DNA of 64,000 nt, from positions 8,435,001-8,499,000 of the forward strand of contig NC_041820.1 in the NCBI RefSeq assembly GCF_900964775.1, read 5' to 3'. Every line of letters starts with the position of its first letter. The stretch's first letter is position 1. Source of the stretch: Scleropages formosus. Taxonomy: Eukaryota; Chordata; Actinopteri; Osteoglossiformes; Osteoglossidae. The translations under genes and the position numbers were made by a program. Below, piece after piece: positions 10,498-24,925 of the stretch. Under the pieces are notes generated by a model that made no database searches, was not told the DNA's origin, and was given only the letters and a program-made list of their open reading frames with translations.

Positions 10498-13017
10498 TGC
10501 ATAAACACAAAATTCTGCAAGTGGAGAGAATGTAAATATAAATAGATTACAAATTTAATGCCAGTTGATCTCATCTTCCAACCCTGAAATGATAGTGCTC
10601 AGCATAAAAAATAAATACAACAAAATTAAAAAAATGAAAAACTAATGACAAAATGAGTGTGTGAGTGTCTTCAACCTTGCCTTGTCACTCAGTAAATATC
10701 AATAAATATCACTTCACACTGTAGTATTGACCTTTCTTTATTAGTGCTGTTGTGTGGCTTTAAGTGTCTCAAATTTGTTGACATTTCAAACATATAGAAT
10801 AATGATACATAAAGTAGATGTAATATAAAGTATTTAAACAATCTAATAAAACACCATCAACAGTTTGTAAACAGCACTTCAGATGCCAAGTTATGCTGTA
10901 GAATTACTTTTACTACACTAAGCTATTTTAACAGTTTCTTCCCTGTTGTATATACTTGACAATAAAGCCTATTATAAGGTAACCCTGTGGTCCTGTTAGT
11001 CTTGTAAAGCCCGTCTTCACTTTGTGGGTGAAGTTCATACACGTCAACACCCAGGCCATCCTTCATCCCTTGGCAGACATCTTCACCACATTCCCAAGGA
11101 GACACGCCTGTCTGAGCAAGGTGTTCACCAACCGAGGCAGGCTTCCCCCATGCCAAGGACACCCTTTGCAGATCTCCGTATCACTTTGACTCAGATCTAT
11201 ATTACACCTCACTCCCTCTCCTCCCAGTGTTATCTCTGCTTCTCCCATTTTCCCCCAACACACCCCTGGAAGTTCTGTCATTTCCACTGGCATTATCTTA
11301 TCTGTGCTTAACAGTGAAACCAAGGAATTTCACCACACTGTGTGGAGGACCCTACAAAGCCAATGGCAGTAATTCTGAGTGCGTCATGCAACACTCTTTA
11401 GAGGGACTCAAGGGTGGGGACACCAAGGTGATGCAATCTGTTTAGAGTGAGACGGCAACCGTTGACAAGGAATCTCCAGCAAGAAAACATACCGCACAAA
11501 AAATACGTGCAAAATTTATAGAGCACATGTCTCATCTAGCCCATGAAACTTGTTACCGTCTGCGCAATACTTGCGTTAAGCAAATCAAAATTAAATAAAG
11601 GCAATGAAAACACGAGAAATCACAGTAGGTTATGTGGGGTTTTAATGGCAGTTCTTGCAAAGGAAAATTCACTCAAAGGATGTCGGGCATTCACAGCCCT
11701 ATGCATCTACTGACCAAACACGCGGTCTTTATAATAACTGAAAAAATAATAAATTGCTCTATGGCAATGACAGAAATGTACTTAAACTGCAGCTGTTTTA
11801 TTTGACATAAAAATCTTGTTAGATAATTTCAAGTAAAATCCAGGTGACACTGAATAGATTGTTACAGTGAATGTGCTTGAAATTCTTGTTGGTACTGTGC
11901 ATTACCTACAAGTAGTGGAAGAGGAAATGAAATAAACAGTGTACACTGGTCACCACAAAAATCACAGGCCGATGGTATGTATCATGAGAAACAAGACAAA
12001 ATAAGCACACATTTCCAGTGTTTCACTGCAAACATAATTACATAAATTACAATTATCACGGTATACTCAGCTCCGGTGCTAATACAGGAAGTTCATTTGT
12101 AGAAATTTCATTTTAAGTATGTTGTTCCGTTACAGTGCTTCAGAAGTCAGTTCTAAAATCATCAAAAATAGTACAGAATCTGTACAATCCAAAAAATTCA
12201 GATATGTTAAAACTTAGTCTCACACAAAAATACATACAGCTTTCATGAAAGATCCCTTTTCATATCTATTTCACTTTTCTTTACCAACTTAAATGCTTTC
12301 AGTTAAAAAACTTGTATTATAGCTTATTTTAATATTTAATATTTAACAGCCTACACAACACTGAAAAGAGGACCCGTCGTATGGACACGTGACCCAGCAG
12401 TGTGGTTAGAGGGTTAGTGAACCCCATAAATGTTTAAGTACTGGAGGGAAAATAAAAATGTGTTTAAAATGTCTCTGAGACACATCCCTGGTTTAAATCA
12501 GCTCTATGAAGTACAAAGAAGATCAGATAATGCCGTATGAAGAAGCTATGCATGAAGACGTGCTGACAATCTGTATCTTCTCAAATTATTGATTAATTCA
12601 GTCATCGGTGAGCAGCAACGCAGTTTAGTGTTGCGCATTATGAAATATAGTCTAGTGTTTGGAAAAACTAAACCATTTTCATTTGCTGACTAACATGCAC
12701 CAGGAGAATAATGACTAGTGGTATCTTTAAATAACTACCAGAATAACCCAAATAGACAGCCCTTGATCAAAATAGGACTTGACAGTATGTCTGCACTTTA
12801 TAGCTGGTTCAAAACATAATAAATACACACTGTAAGCTAAGCAGTTCAGATCAGGAAGTAAGGTAAACAGGGTTGATGCTCTGATTTGTCCTACGATAGA
12901 GCAGCTTTTCACACCTCATGCTGCCATGCAATGATCACCCTTTGACTTTTCCGTATTATATCTGCCTGTTCATCTGCAGCACCTTCGCAGGCGGATGCAG
13001 AGGCGGGACGGCGCGTC
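10498..13017. other. Intergenic / probable pacc1 3' UTR
   Basis: No coding exon is recognised. The right part (roughly 11.8-13.0 kb) is AT-rich and probably the pacc1 3' UTR on the minus strand. A candidate minus-strand AATAAA lies at 11797-11802. At 10920-11460 short open frames occur on both strands, but none resembles a known protein. Confidence 0.4.
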
Positions 13018-16000
13018 TCAGGTCACTGATGCCATCTCTTTCCCCTTGCGCTTCAGGTGCGCCCGGCGGATCCTCCTGGTCCACTGAATGGTGAGTTTGG
13101 CAAAGTTCGCCACCTTGAAGAGAGCCATGAAGACGCCGCAGAGGATGGCGATGGTGTTCCAGGGGTTCGCTGTGATGACCTGTTTGAGAGGTTTACGGGA
13201 CTGGCTTCAGCGCGCTGCTAATGGTGGCCCCCCCAGGGGGTGGTATTTTTTGCCTTTTTTCTCCTATTTGTTTCATAATAAAGCAGAACTGCACATATAT
13301 AATGACTTACATCTCGAACTTCTTGGAAGAAAGGATCCCGCCACTGGAACACGATGAAAAACAGCTCATCGGTCTTCTCAGGCTCTTGCCTCTTGTCATT
13401 ATATTTCACAACACTGGCCTGCACAAAAACAGAAAAACACCTTGTTAAATACTTGTGATCTGATAGAATATATTATTTGTCCATGAGTGTAATGGAATAG
13501 GCCCCTCGGTCTAAAGCAAGCTATGATCTGTTGCAGTCTTTCCGCTCTATTCAAGAATTAGACAAAGTAATCGGTTCCGCATCATATCACGAGGCATTCA
13601 GCTGGGGACAACATGTGGGGCCAAAGACACAGACCTCAAAGTGAACAGGATGTTGCTACAGGATATTTCTTCATGTGCATTTCCTATGCAGACAGGATGC
13701 TCTTGTGTGCTTTAGAGGTTAGCTGGCACACGGCATTATTTTGAGGTTTGTACTGTTTCTTCTTCAAAAAAAATTTAAACAAAATTAAATAAATTGACTA
13801 ACAGGACTGTTGGTTTAGTGTATTTAAGAGCTGAACTCCTGAAGACCTGGAAGTCTTACTATGGTCACCCTACTGATTGGCAGCACCTGGGACATATTAA
13901 CGCTCTTATGAGAAGTGCATGATACACCACTGCTCCTTACCTCCTGCCGGAACTCGACAGATTCACGTTCTTTCCCATAGGTCTTTATCAAAGACATCTT
14001 GACCCATGTCCTGAAGCCTCCTGAAAAGGTCCCCATGGAGTAGTTCCTCTCACAGTCCTTCATGAACTCAGCTTTATGTAGGCTGAGAACAGTGAGCACA
14101 GTTAGGACTGAGTCAAGACATTATCCCACATAGTATCACTCATCAAAAAGTGAAATTAAATAAAAAACTGTACTTTATGTGTGGTGTTTCTTAAAGTTAC
14201 TGCGGGCCAAGGACCAAAATAAAGGTGACCTTTGCTGTCTATGTGAAATATGTGAAATATACCTGTGAGTCATGTCACTGAATTTGTAGAAAAGCATGTA
14301 ACTAATGGAGCTGAAATCCTCTTCCGTTTCATTCTGACTGAACTGCAGAAAAACCAGCTCTCGATTCCTGACATCTGTTGGGCCTTGGATCACCATCGCT
14401 TGCTTTTTCACGGGTGAACAACAAGAGCAAAATGTTGCAAGACAGAGTTCATTGTGTCCCATCAGTATAACTCAGTAACAAAACAAGTTTGACTTGCTGG
14501 GAATTTCTACCACAAAGTTTTCTTTTTCCTTTTTAACCCCTCTTTTTACTTGGCTTCCAATTTTTATCTTCATAAGTAACACAAAGCGAGAATTCTTCAG
14601 AAAATAATGAGAGCGCTAATGGAACACAAAACTCTATATAGCCAAAAAATGTAACTCTATGCAAAAATGTATCTGTGCTAAAACCTGCTTGTCATATCAA
14701 GTCAACCAATGTTTGAACAAAAATAACACTTGGAGGACACAAAATAAATCTGTCCAGTACATACAGATTAACTATACCACCGACAACTTAAGCAGCATTA
14801 CAGAAACCTCTGACAAGTGTCGTGCATTAATTTTTTTTTGCTGCTTTAAATATCCATGATCTCTGACATCACAGGTGGCACACTGGTATGAAGAGGGGCA
14901 ACACAACACACATACTCTCCGTGCACAGCTCTCCTTTAAAATCAGTTGCCTTTAATAAGAGAGCATCCATCTTCAGTAGAACTCAACACACTTCTTTGTT
15001 TGCATACTGAATAAACACTTTGCATGAGAAAAGTACTAGACATTTTTCTCAATTGATTCAATGACTGACATGGATTATAGCAAATATATTAATTACAAGC
15101 CTGTAAAGCTACATTTGAATATTTTAAGAGCAAAGTCATGTCCTTCAGCAATGGTGTTACATGGATCTGTGTTGCTCACCCTGGTGAGGTTGGAGTACGG
15201 GTCGGTGTAAATGACCTCCTCTATCATGCAATTGTTTTCCCCAGGTTTCCCTGGCAACACCAATGGTGGGATGTGGTCATGATGGTGGTGCTTGCAGCTC
15301 AACAGCTTGGCCTTTCCAGGATATAGGGCAATACCTTCTCAGAACAACAACAATACTTAAAAAACATGGTAGGTATAGCCTCAAAGCTTATATTCAAGAG
15401 AAAAACAGGAGGACACCACTGGACAGCGGCCTGGCCGTGTCCCAGAAGGCTAGCTTCAGCGGGTGTCCAGGCGTGGCGATCCGCTGACTGTGTTAGAACT
15501 CAGGAAGGAAGGTGAATCGGTTCAGCAAAGACAATGATTAGCTGCATCACATGCTGAGGGTGTTTAGCTGAAACAAAAGCCTGTAGACACTTTGGACGCT
15601 CAAGGAGCTGAAGAGATGGATTGTGGGAGAAATTATATAATGACCCCCGTGGAGAACAGAATGCATGCAAACACAGGTTGCCCCTGGATTTTGACATCAC
15701 CCAAACTATTAAAAGCAGTCAAATGTGACCCTTTGACCAGCACTTTTGCAATAATCAAAGCAACCAAATGGTTAAACACATATGATAATAAGGAACATAT
15801 TTTGCCATTGGGCAATTAATGGTGTGCTGCTGTGGTATGTGCCAGGTTAGTTTTAACAGCCTATCGAGGAAATACCAATTGAGTCGACTCAGACGATTCT
15901 GCACTTGAGTAGATCAGGTATTTCATGACAAACCACACATCCCATTCACCCACCTGCAGCTTCAAAAAGGTCCACTTCCTTGAATGTTACCGACATCACT

Positions 16001-18423
16001 GGGTGACTAAGCTTGTCCCTGAAGTCAGTGATGGTCAGGTATGCAAGTAACAGTGCCACGGCTGTCAGCACCAGGTATATAAAAATGAGCAGAATGGCAA
16101 AGACATTCTTCAGACAGGCCTTGTTGAACCCTAGCGAAAGGTTATTGCTGGTAGTGTCATTCTCCGCACCTGGAGATTCAGAGCAGACATCTCAGAAACA
16201 CGGTACTGCAACCTATGTACGTGTGTAAGAACAGATTGATGGAACAGATCACGACATCACATGGCGTGTTCTTTCATCTGCTGTAAGGACTGCACCTCTG
16301 CCGATTGACTGGTCTGGGTCCAGTTTATCCTCACTGTCCTCTGGGTGCACAGCAGGAGAATGAACAGTATCATCATCACTGAACTGTAACAGAAAACAGT
16401 TAAGAAAAAAAGCTGATTCTATCCTCAAGAAATACTTTTTTGAATGAGCTTGTATAAAATCCCAAAGAAGGGGCTTAAACCAGGCTATTTGACAGCTCAC
16501 AGCTTGGAAAGCAGTGGTTAAGCATTGCCTTGAAATCTGTGAGCTGCCATATGTTTAATTTTCATATATGCTGCAAAATAACTTTTATAAGTGTTCACTG
16601 GAAGTGGCTTTGGAGAAAAGCGTCAAATGAAGTAATGTACAGGTGGTCCCCGACTTACGATGGGGTTATGTTCCGCAAAACCCATCGCAAGTCGAAAATG
16701 CATTTAATACACCTAACCTACCAAACACTATAGCCGACCAGATGCGCGATGGCCATTACGGGCTTGCCGCCTTCCTGCTGGGCAACTATGTTGAGTTTCG
16801 CCTCAAGAGTAATTGCCCTCCTCGTCTTCTTCCCACTAGCAGCAGCAGACACAGATGGGCGTTTCTGTGACATTACGGATGCACAAAACACAACTGCGTG
16901 GCAGACTGGGAGATGCAAATCACTGCCGCTGCCTAGCATCACAAGAGCGTATCGCACCACGTATTGCTTGTCCGGGAAAAAATCTAAATTCAAAATTCGA
17001 AGAACGGTTTCTACTGCCAGCTCACCACCGTAAAGTTGAAAAATCGTTAAGTCGAACCATCGTAAGTCGAGGACCATCTGTAAACGTAAACGTATTCATG
17101 ATTTACTACCAAACTTATTTCAAAACTAAAGGAAAAGATGCAGGAATCCATATGAAATGAGTCATTTCCACACAACGAGTCCATGGCTATCCTCATTCAA
17201 GCAAAAACTGCGCACTAGTGTTTTTTTTAAGACATTTTCTGTCAGGCAGAGTAAAAGGTGCAGTTGTCCTCACCCATAATTAATATCCGTGATTTAAAAA
17301 TTCTTGAAAACTCACAGTCACAGACGGGTACAGAAAAGGAAATGAAAACAGAACGGATCTGCATTGCCATATATGGAATAACAATAGTATTACATTGTAT
17401 TTAATGTTGGAATCAGTCCATTGGTGGAAGATCATAAATTTTCCTTAAAAACACACAGGAGAGTCAGGAAAATAGGGTACAGTCATCTTTGCCTGATCAG
17501 AACTTGGAAGGTAAATTACAGAGGATATGCGTTTCAGAAGAGATACTTCCTTAGTCTTCCCCGCCAACATGTTTTCAACCACAATTCTGTTCTGCACACT
17601 GTTGACTCACTGTTGTTGTAAACACAATTGCGACATGATATGATTGCACTCCACCCACAACTGTTGGTACTGATTTTAACTGTTTCACTTTTCCTTGGGA
17701 AACTTTCAAAGCAGGGCAGTTGGTAACATAGCGCTTGAGTTACTGACTTTGAAACCTGAAGTTTGCTGGTTTGAAACCCACTCATACTCCTAATACCATT
17801 AACCAAGGTACACACTCTGAATTATTTCAAAATGAAAGTGTGATCTAATTTCCCAATAGTAGTAATCTGGAACACAACAGATGACTCTTATGCTGGGAAA
17901 ATAACCCTTCACAAATAACCCATCATAAATGCACGGTGTCATATGCATATTATCTGGCACTCTAGTGCCACATAATTATGACACGGTGCATTTGTGATGA
18001 CATTTATTTTATAGGAATCCTGCTGCAGATCAACTGAAAAAATATGTTTTTTTTTCTTTGCCATTATGCAAGAAATCTGGTATCTGATTACTGTGCCTTA
18101 CCCCCCACCTGGAAATACACTATACAGTACCTGGGGACAAGCTTGGAGGACCATGACATTCATGAATTAATCACAGTACTATCACTTATCAGCTGTGGGT
18201 CACATGACCACAGGTCGCGTGCCCAGCGCGCAGTCAGTGAAGCAGGAATCGTTGGTTTTAAAGAATTTTCTTTATTACAAGTCTGGCACTCGTTTGATCC
18301 GCGCACGCCAAGCACGTGTTGTTCGTAAAAACACGAAAACTCGCGACTAAAAGAAAGGTAAAGGTGATGCACTCGTCACAAACTTACTTCTCTGTAAGAC
18401 GGGCAGTTTTCCCTTTTTAGCAT
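13018..18423 (-). CDS. pacc1: Proton-activated chloride channel (TMEM206)
   Basis: Two-pass plasma/endosomal-membrane anion channel opened by extracellular acid. Eight exons are read on the minus strand: 18388-18423, 16296-16383, 15954-16169, 15180-15334, 14263-14402, 13941-14082, 13311-13418 and 13018-13179. All phases agree and give 348 residues (human 350). The start MLKRENCPSYRE aligns with human MIRQERSTSYQE. TM1 is in exon 3 (NVFAILLIFIYLVLTAVALLL) and TM2 in exon 8 (NTIAILCGVFMALFK). The acid-sensing trio corresponding to human His98, Glu107 and Asp109 is kept in HPVMSVTFKEVD. The TM2 lysine tied to anion selectivity is present. An extracellular His cluster, CKHHHHDH, is richer than the human CKHH. 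The exon 5 acceptor (GTGAAAAAG) is weak. The gene is divergent from nenf, as expected for this neighbourhood. Confidence 0.96.
16640..17080 (-). mobile_element. Non-autonomous pogo/Tigger-type DNA transposon
   Basis: A 441-bp element in pacc1 intron 1, flanked by TA target duplications (16638-16639 and 17081-17082). It is bounded by roughly 24-bp terminal inverted repeats starting CAGGTGGTCCCCGACTTACG on the left and ending in its near complement on the right. On the minus strand an open stretch reads KRPSVSAAASGKKTRRAIT followed by a helix-turn-helix-like segment. It resembles the CENP-B/Jerky-type DNA-binding N-terminus of Tigger transposases. The catalytic part is absent, so the copy is an internally deleted derivative. 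It appears fairly intact at its ends. Confidence 0.85.
17709..17845 (+). repeat. Diverged SINE fragment
   Basis: The stretch 'ggcagttggtaacatagcgcttgagtt' followed by 'tgctggtttgaaaccc' and 'accaaggtac' follows the head and body order of the family at 5101, with many changes. It lies in pacc1 intron 1. Confidence 0.4.
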
Positions 18424-18720
18424 TCCGATTCGAGTGATTTAACAAAAAATAAAGAAATAAAAGTCTAAAATAGCGCAACGGGTCGTCCGTCTTCCAGCTT
18501 GAAAAGACACATCAGGGATCATTTTTGAATGAAGGGGGTCATTTTGATGCGCGGCTGCGAATCGCGGGAACAGAATCGACGGCTCGAGACCAGCGCAAAA
18601 GCGCTCGCGTCAGGTTTCAGCCGCTGACGTCACTGCCTAGCGCACATGGAAAGAAAGTACAGACGTCACCGTACTAGTGAGACTACTGAAAATGGGCTTG
18701 TGTGACTTTTTCCACTTTGA
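18424..18720 (-). promoter_or_regulatory. pacc1 promoter with CRE palindrome
   Basis: CpG-rich upstream region of pacc1. It contains a perfect cAMP-response-element octamer TGACGTCA at 18625-18632, about 200 bp upstream of the start codon, and a second half-site-like GACGTCAC near 18662. CREs in CpG-rich proximal promoters are often bound by CREB/ATF factors. Function is inferred from sequence only. Confidence 0.55.
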
Positions 18721-18984
18721 TAACTCGGCCATTTAAATTGTTCATCTTTTGTATAATGCTGGATCTGCTACGTGATAACTGAAGCTGTTAATAATTTATT
18801 GTGGCCCGCTGCGCCCTGGGTCCACGGCCTTCACTCCCAGCCTTTCTCCTTCTAACCCCTAATTTTCCCCTTGAGCCCCTACAGCGGTTAAACAACTAAT
18901 TCATATTTTACCCACAATTCCCATTTCCAACAAACCCATTTTCCCGCCCGAACATGACACTCCCCAGTAATGGGGGCCGTTACT

Positions 18985-19014
18985 ATATTCACTCACTCAC
19001 TCACTCACTCATTC
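18985..19014. repeat. (ACTC)n microsatellite
   Basis: Tetranucleotide run 'actcactcactcactcactc' in the pacc1-nenf interval. Confidence 0.85.
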
Positions 19015-19317
19015 TTCATCCATAACTCTTGGCAGTTTATAAGTGCAATGTAAATTTCTACAACATGGGAACGTTTACAACGCTAAAAGCGCATAATGAA
19101 CTGATTTACTGAGAGATGTACCTTGGACAAGGACTTTTTTTATACACATGTTGGAGAAGGAAGTACTTACTACAAACTAAATACTCGTGCAAACTAACCT
19201 AACACAATATCACATAAGTAATAGTTATGTCACTTTCACGGTATTTAAACTGACTCTAGTTCATGTATATGCTCAAAAATCAAGTTACTAATGAGTCTAT
19301 ATGGATTTTTTCAGTTT

Positions 19318-19662
19318 TTTTTTTTTTTTACATTTATCCATTTAGCAGAAGCTTTTCTCCACAGCTACTTCCAATGAACTCTACGTAGTGTTACCAGCCC
19401 ACACACCTTATTCACCAAGGTGACTTACACTGCTAGATACACTACTTACAATGGGTCATTCACCCAAACATTAGTGAAAAACACACTATGCGTGACTTAG
19501 TCACAAGTTCACCTGAACAGCATGTCTTTGGACTGTGGGGGGAAACCAGAGTACCTGGAGGAAACCCAGCGCATATACGGGTAGAATATCCAACTCCATA
19601 TCCTGTCTCACCACCCAGGCGCTGTGAAGCAGCAGTGGTACCGTGTCCCCCCCCATACACAT
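19318..19662 (-). repeat. Chimeric-looking SINE, minus copy
   Basis: The reverse complement begins with a tRNA-type head, passes through the module 'ccacagtccaaagacatgctg', and ends in the other family's 3' tail ('gtggagaaaagcttctgctaaatgg'). The same arrangement recurs at 46650-47005, so it is a distinct subfamily and not a chance juxtaposition. Confidence 0.65.
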
Positions 19663-19917
19663 AATTGTATATACACATGATTTACAAACGTATGACAAGC
19701 ATCTTTTCTTTTGTACAGTATTTAGCAATGCAAGGGTGCACTGTAACTAACATCATTTTATTTTTTTTGCTCTTTTACCGCTTGTTCACATGTAATGACA
19801 CATAATTCAAACATTTTAAAAGCGTAAACTTGTAGTACACGTTGACCGAAGACTGCACACCTCAGCGTAGAGACAGCAATTGGGCACGCTGTGAATTATG
19901 GGTACATAAAGACGTAG

Positions 19918-19926
19918 ACCGGAAGT
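19918..19926 (+). promoter_or_regulatory. ETS-type site in the nenf promoter
   Basis: ACCGGAAGT about 30 bp upstream of the nenf start codon matches the GABPA/ELK-type ETS consensus common in TATA-less housekeeping promoters. Confidence 0.5.
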
Positions 19927-19957
19927 TGGTGTCGGAGTCTGGGCTTGAGTTTCCACG

Positions 19958-21916
<1,959 letters not shown>

Positions 21917-22377
21917 AAACCAGTCAGTGATATCAGAATTTTATTCTGCCTATAGATGTTTCATAATCCTTTTCCCATTTGGTTCTATGATTTTTACAAC
22001 ACTGTTGAATGTAACTGCACTCCAGATTTTTTTTTTTTTTTTTTGAATTCTGTGGTTTTATTGAAAGCACATCCTTGTAAAAGTGATTGCTGAACTACTA
22101 AACAAAAGGTTCTTATTTGTAAAAGTCCTGGTTTTGTTAGGATTTGTAATTTCTACACTGTTCTATGTAAAATAGCTGTTAAATTATTGAAATAATTGAT
22201 GTGTTCTCTTTACTGCTGTTTCTAAATACACTACAATATATTTCCACAAAATATCTTGACTGGTTTTCTTTAAGATGGACCAACTTTTTGTATGAAAACC
22301 CACCATCCAGGTTGCTCAGGGAGTCACTCTGCTGAGTTGTCTCTGTGTGCTGCTTGCCACCATTGTACTCACCTAAG

Positions 22378-22383
22378 AATAAA
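22378..22383 (+). terminator. nenf polyadenylation signal
   Basis: AATAAA about 460 nt after the nenf stop codon, the first clean hexamer downstream. A (T)n run in the 3' UTR precedes it at about 22027. Confidence 0.5.
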
Positions 22384-23180
22384 GGGGGAGCTGCATTGAA
22401 CCTGAGACGTGCAAAATTCTTCCACATTGCCAAGTCGTACGAGAAGACCCATAAAAAAGGGAAAACAGGTTTTGCGTTCATGTTCCGCAGCCTTCACAAT
22501 TTATTCATTAATGTCAATAAGCACAGTTTGGTACTTTGACTGTTACATTATGGTTTTCCCCTTTCTCCACCTATATTCTTCCATTCCGTTACAGTAGTCT
22601 TAAATGTTTTGGAACAACCGTGCTGTGCTCACGAGAAAGTCCTCACAAAAACAGTGCAAAGTTTTACCAAATTCACTCAACTGACAATATATTGAGTAAA
22701 TATGTTTTTGTGTGTGTGTGTTTTGAAGATTACTAATAAGTAAACTTGGGTGTGTCACTGAGAACATGCTCTGACAGGAGGAATTTCCTTTTTTGTTACC
22801 CACTATGAAAAACAGAGCAACGGGCAAGTGTGAGTGTTGACCTCCTTTCAACTGGATCGCCCAGCTGTAAAGGCGGAAGTGGGTGGCACGGCCTGAAGAA
22901 TACGAGAGCCTGAGACACTTTGAAAAACGATTACTGTTCTTTTGCGCATTCATGGTCAAAACGTTAACTGACAACCAGTATTTGGTCTTCATGAATCTGC
23001 TTGAATTTCACTGCCGGCACTGTACCGTTCCTCATTGTGTAGAACCAAAGGAAACCCGACACTTTCCAGGTATAATCAGTGATTTTTTTTTTTTTTTTTT
23101 CCAACGCTGACAACTTTAAGTATTCAATGACAAAAACTGAATAAACCATAGTTTCCAAGAGTGGCAAGGTGCCACATTAC
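22384..23180. other. Intergenic, nothing recognised
   Basis: Unique-looking sequence. Short open frames exist on both strands around 22600-23100 but have no recognisable domain. Confidence 0.4.
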
Positions 23181-23520
23181 TGGTGCTTCATAGCCCCTTG
23201 GCTCTGAATTTAGGCATGAATTGAAACCCAACTGAGTCTGTGTGGAGTTTGCGTGTCCTCTGCGACGTTCACATGAGTTTGCTCTAGTTTCCTCCCACAG
23301 TCCAAAGACACGTGTTTTGGGTTAACTTGTGATTTTAAATGGCCCAGAGTTTATGTGTGTATCGGCCCAGTAAATGGGTGTATGTGATTGCAATGTGATG
23401 GACCAGTGTAAACTATCCTGGGTGTACCCTGCCTCGTTCATGCCTCGCTTTTCTGGAATAGGCTCTGAACCACCATGACGCCGCACTGGGAAACTGCTTA
23501 TTGGTTATGAATGAATGAAA
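23181..23520 (+). repeat. SINE of the 'cctcccacagtcc' family
   Basis: The modules are in order: 'actgagtctgtgtggagtttgcgtg', 'tagtttcctcccacagtccaaagac', 'gatggaccagtg...gggtgtaccctgcctcg', 'ggaataggctctgaaccaccatgacg' and a terminal GAATGAATGAA. The head is weakly preserved. Confidence 0.65.
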
Positions 23521-24148
23521 ATATTTTCCACGGCTGGCTGCCAGCCAATTTCTATATTCCAGCTGTGTGCAAAACAGCCCAGTCGTGTAACTTGGCGCCC
23601 AGCACACTGTCCTTTCCTGTTATCTACTTGTGGAAGTCGATGTCGTTCAAAAGTCTGTTTATTTTTAGCTTCAAAGCCACTGCTAATGATCATTTGCTGT
23701 AGGAGATGACTATATGTGGGCGAATTGTAATATTTCTGTAGAAGGCACTGTGTTGTTGTAAGGTGCCCTCAGTGTTTGCCAATGAGTCACATAGATGAGA
23801 GCCGTGGGGGGATTTCTGCTGAAATCTCCAGTATAGTTCTGAATAACATGCATGTTTTTAAGACTTTAGGTTTTCTTTGAAATTTTTCTTGATTGTCACC
23901 CAAGATTAGCGATCTAGGTCTGTTTTCGAACGAGCCTCTGGCCACAGGACAGGTACCTGCAAAGCATGCTGGACCTGTGAGCTGCTGAATTCCAACGGAG
24001 ATGATTTCTTCTGACAAGGTGATTGTTATTTTTCAACATTAATCTTTACGTCAACTGGATCATGTCCTTGACTGAGAGGAGCTATTTATCAGAAAATGCT
24101 TGCTGGCAGCATGATAATCTTTTCTGTAGGTGCAATATGTTCAGGGGT

Positions 24149-24347
24149 TACACACACACACATGCACGCAGTCTGAAACTATTTGTCCCAGCAAGCTGGG
24201 GCCTATCCTGGCAATGCAGAGCCCAAGGGACACAGCCAGGATAGGATGCCAGCCCATCACAACACAGCCTAAGCAGGGCTCAAACCTCAGGCCCACCATG
24301 GGGTGGGACCAGGCCAAACCCACTGCACCACCACATCCTCCTGGTTA
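24149..24347 (-). repeat. GT-tailed tRNA SINE, minus copy
   Basis: On the plus strand it opens with a short CA run (the inverted GT tail) and 'agtctgaaactatttgtcccagc', and runs to the inverted B box 'gggctcaaacctcaggcccacc' and the head 'ccaaacccactgcaccaccacatcc'. It is noticeably diverged from the copies at 9496 and 62962. Confidence 0.75.
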
Positions 24348-24597
24348 AGATCAACGTCTTGCACTAGTCAAAGCTGATGTCAGTGTTATGCTTCTGGAAT
24401 GTCATGTTCAGAAATATTTGGTGGTCCCCACGCTCAGCAAAATTCATTGTTAATTTGTTAACCAACCACTGGAAATGTCTAAAAGATACTTGTTGTCGAG
24501 AACAGATGCAGAGTCAAAAGAAAAGTTAACATCAGCCTGGCAGGAAAATGTAAGTCAGTCTGTATAACAAGAACATTAAATACATTTGCAATTACAA

Positions 24598-24925
24598 TTA
24601 TTCATTTAGATGACACTTTTCTCCAAAGAAACCTGCAATTATTTACTCATTTATACAGCTGGGTAATTTTATGGGAAGAACCTTGCTCATGGGTACTACA
24701 GCTAGAGGTGGGATTTAAACCTGCAATGGTTGGGTCCAAAGGCAGCAGCTCCAACCACTACACTACAATTACATTAACAATTACAATGCAATTGTAATTA
24801 CATTAACATTCAGTCATATAGCAGGCTCTTTTCTCCAAAATGATGTACATCACATTACATTAACAGATGGAGAGATTTGAATGCAGACCCTTGATTTGAA
24901 ACTACAGTCTGTTTCATTCCACCAA
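24598..24925 (-). repeat. Two adjacent tRNA-SINE copies, minus
   Basis: 24598-24767 is a fairly complete minus copy: tail 'ttcatttagatgacacttttctcc', body 'ccttgctcatgggtactac', head 'gggtccaaaggcagcagctcc'. 24808-24925 is a second, more degraded copy starting with a similar tail. They are separated by an AT-rich inverted stretch near 24775. Confidence 0.65.

Noticed and set aside
10923-11323. Overlapping minus-strand open frames between the ZnT1-like gene and pacc1
   Set aside because: They encode 79-86 residues with no recognisable domain, no convincing splice partners, and an equally open plus strand. Chance is the simpler reading.
16749-17160. Plus-strand open frames of about 94-101 codons
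   Set aside because: They lie antisense within the Tigger-type element.
22883-23110. Possible small gene downstream of nenf (75 codons)
   Set aside because: It ends in a T-run encoding poly-Phe, has no recognisable motif and no splice structure.
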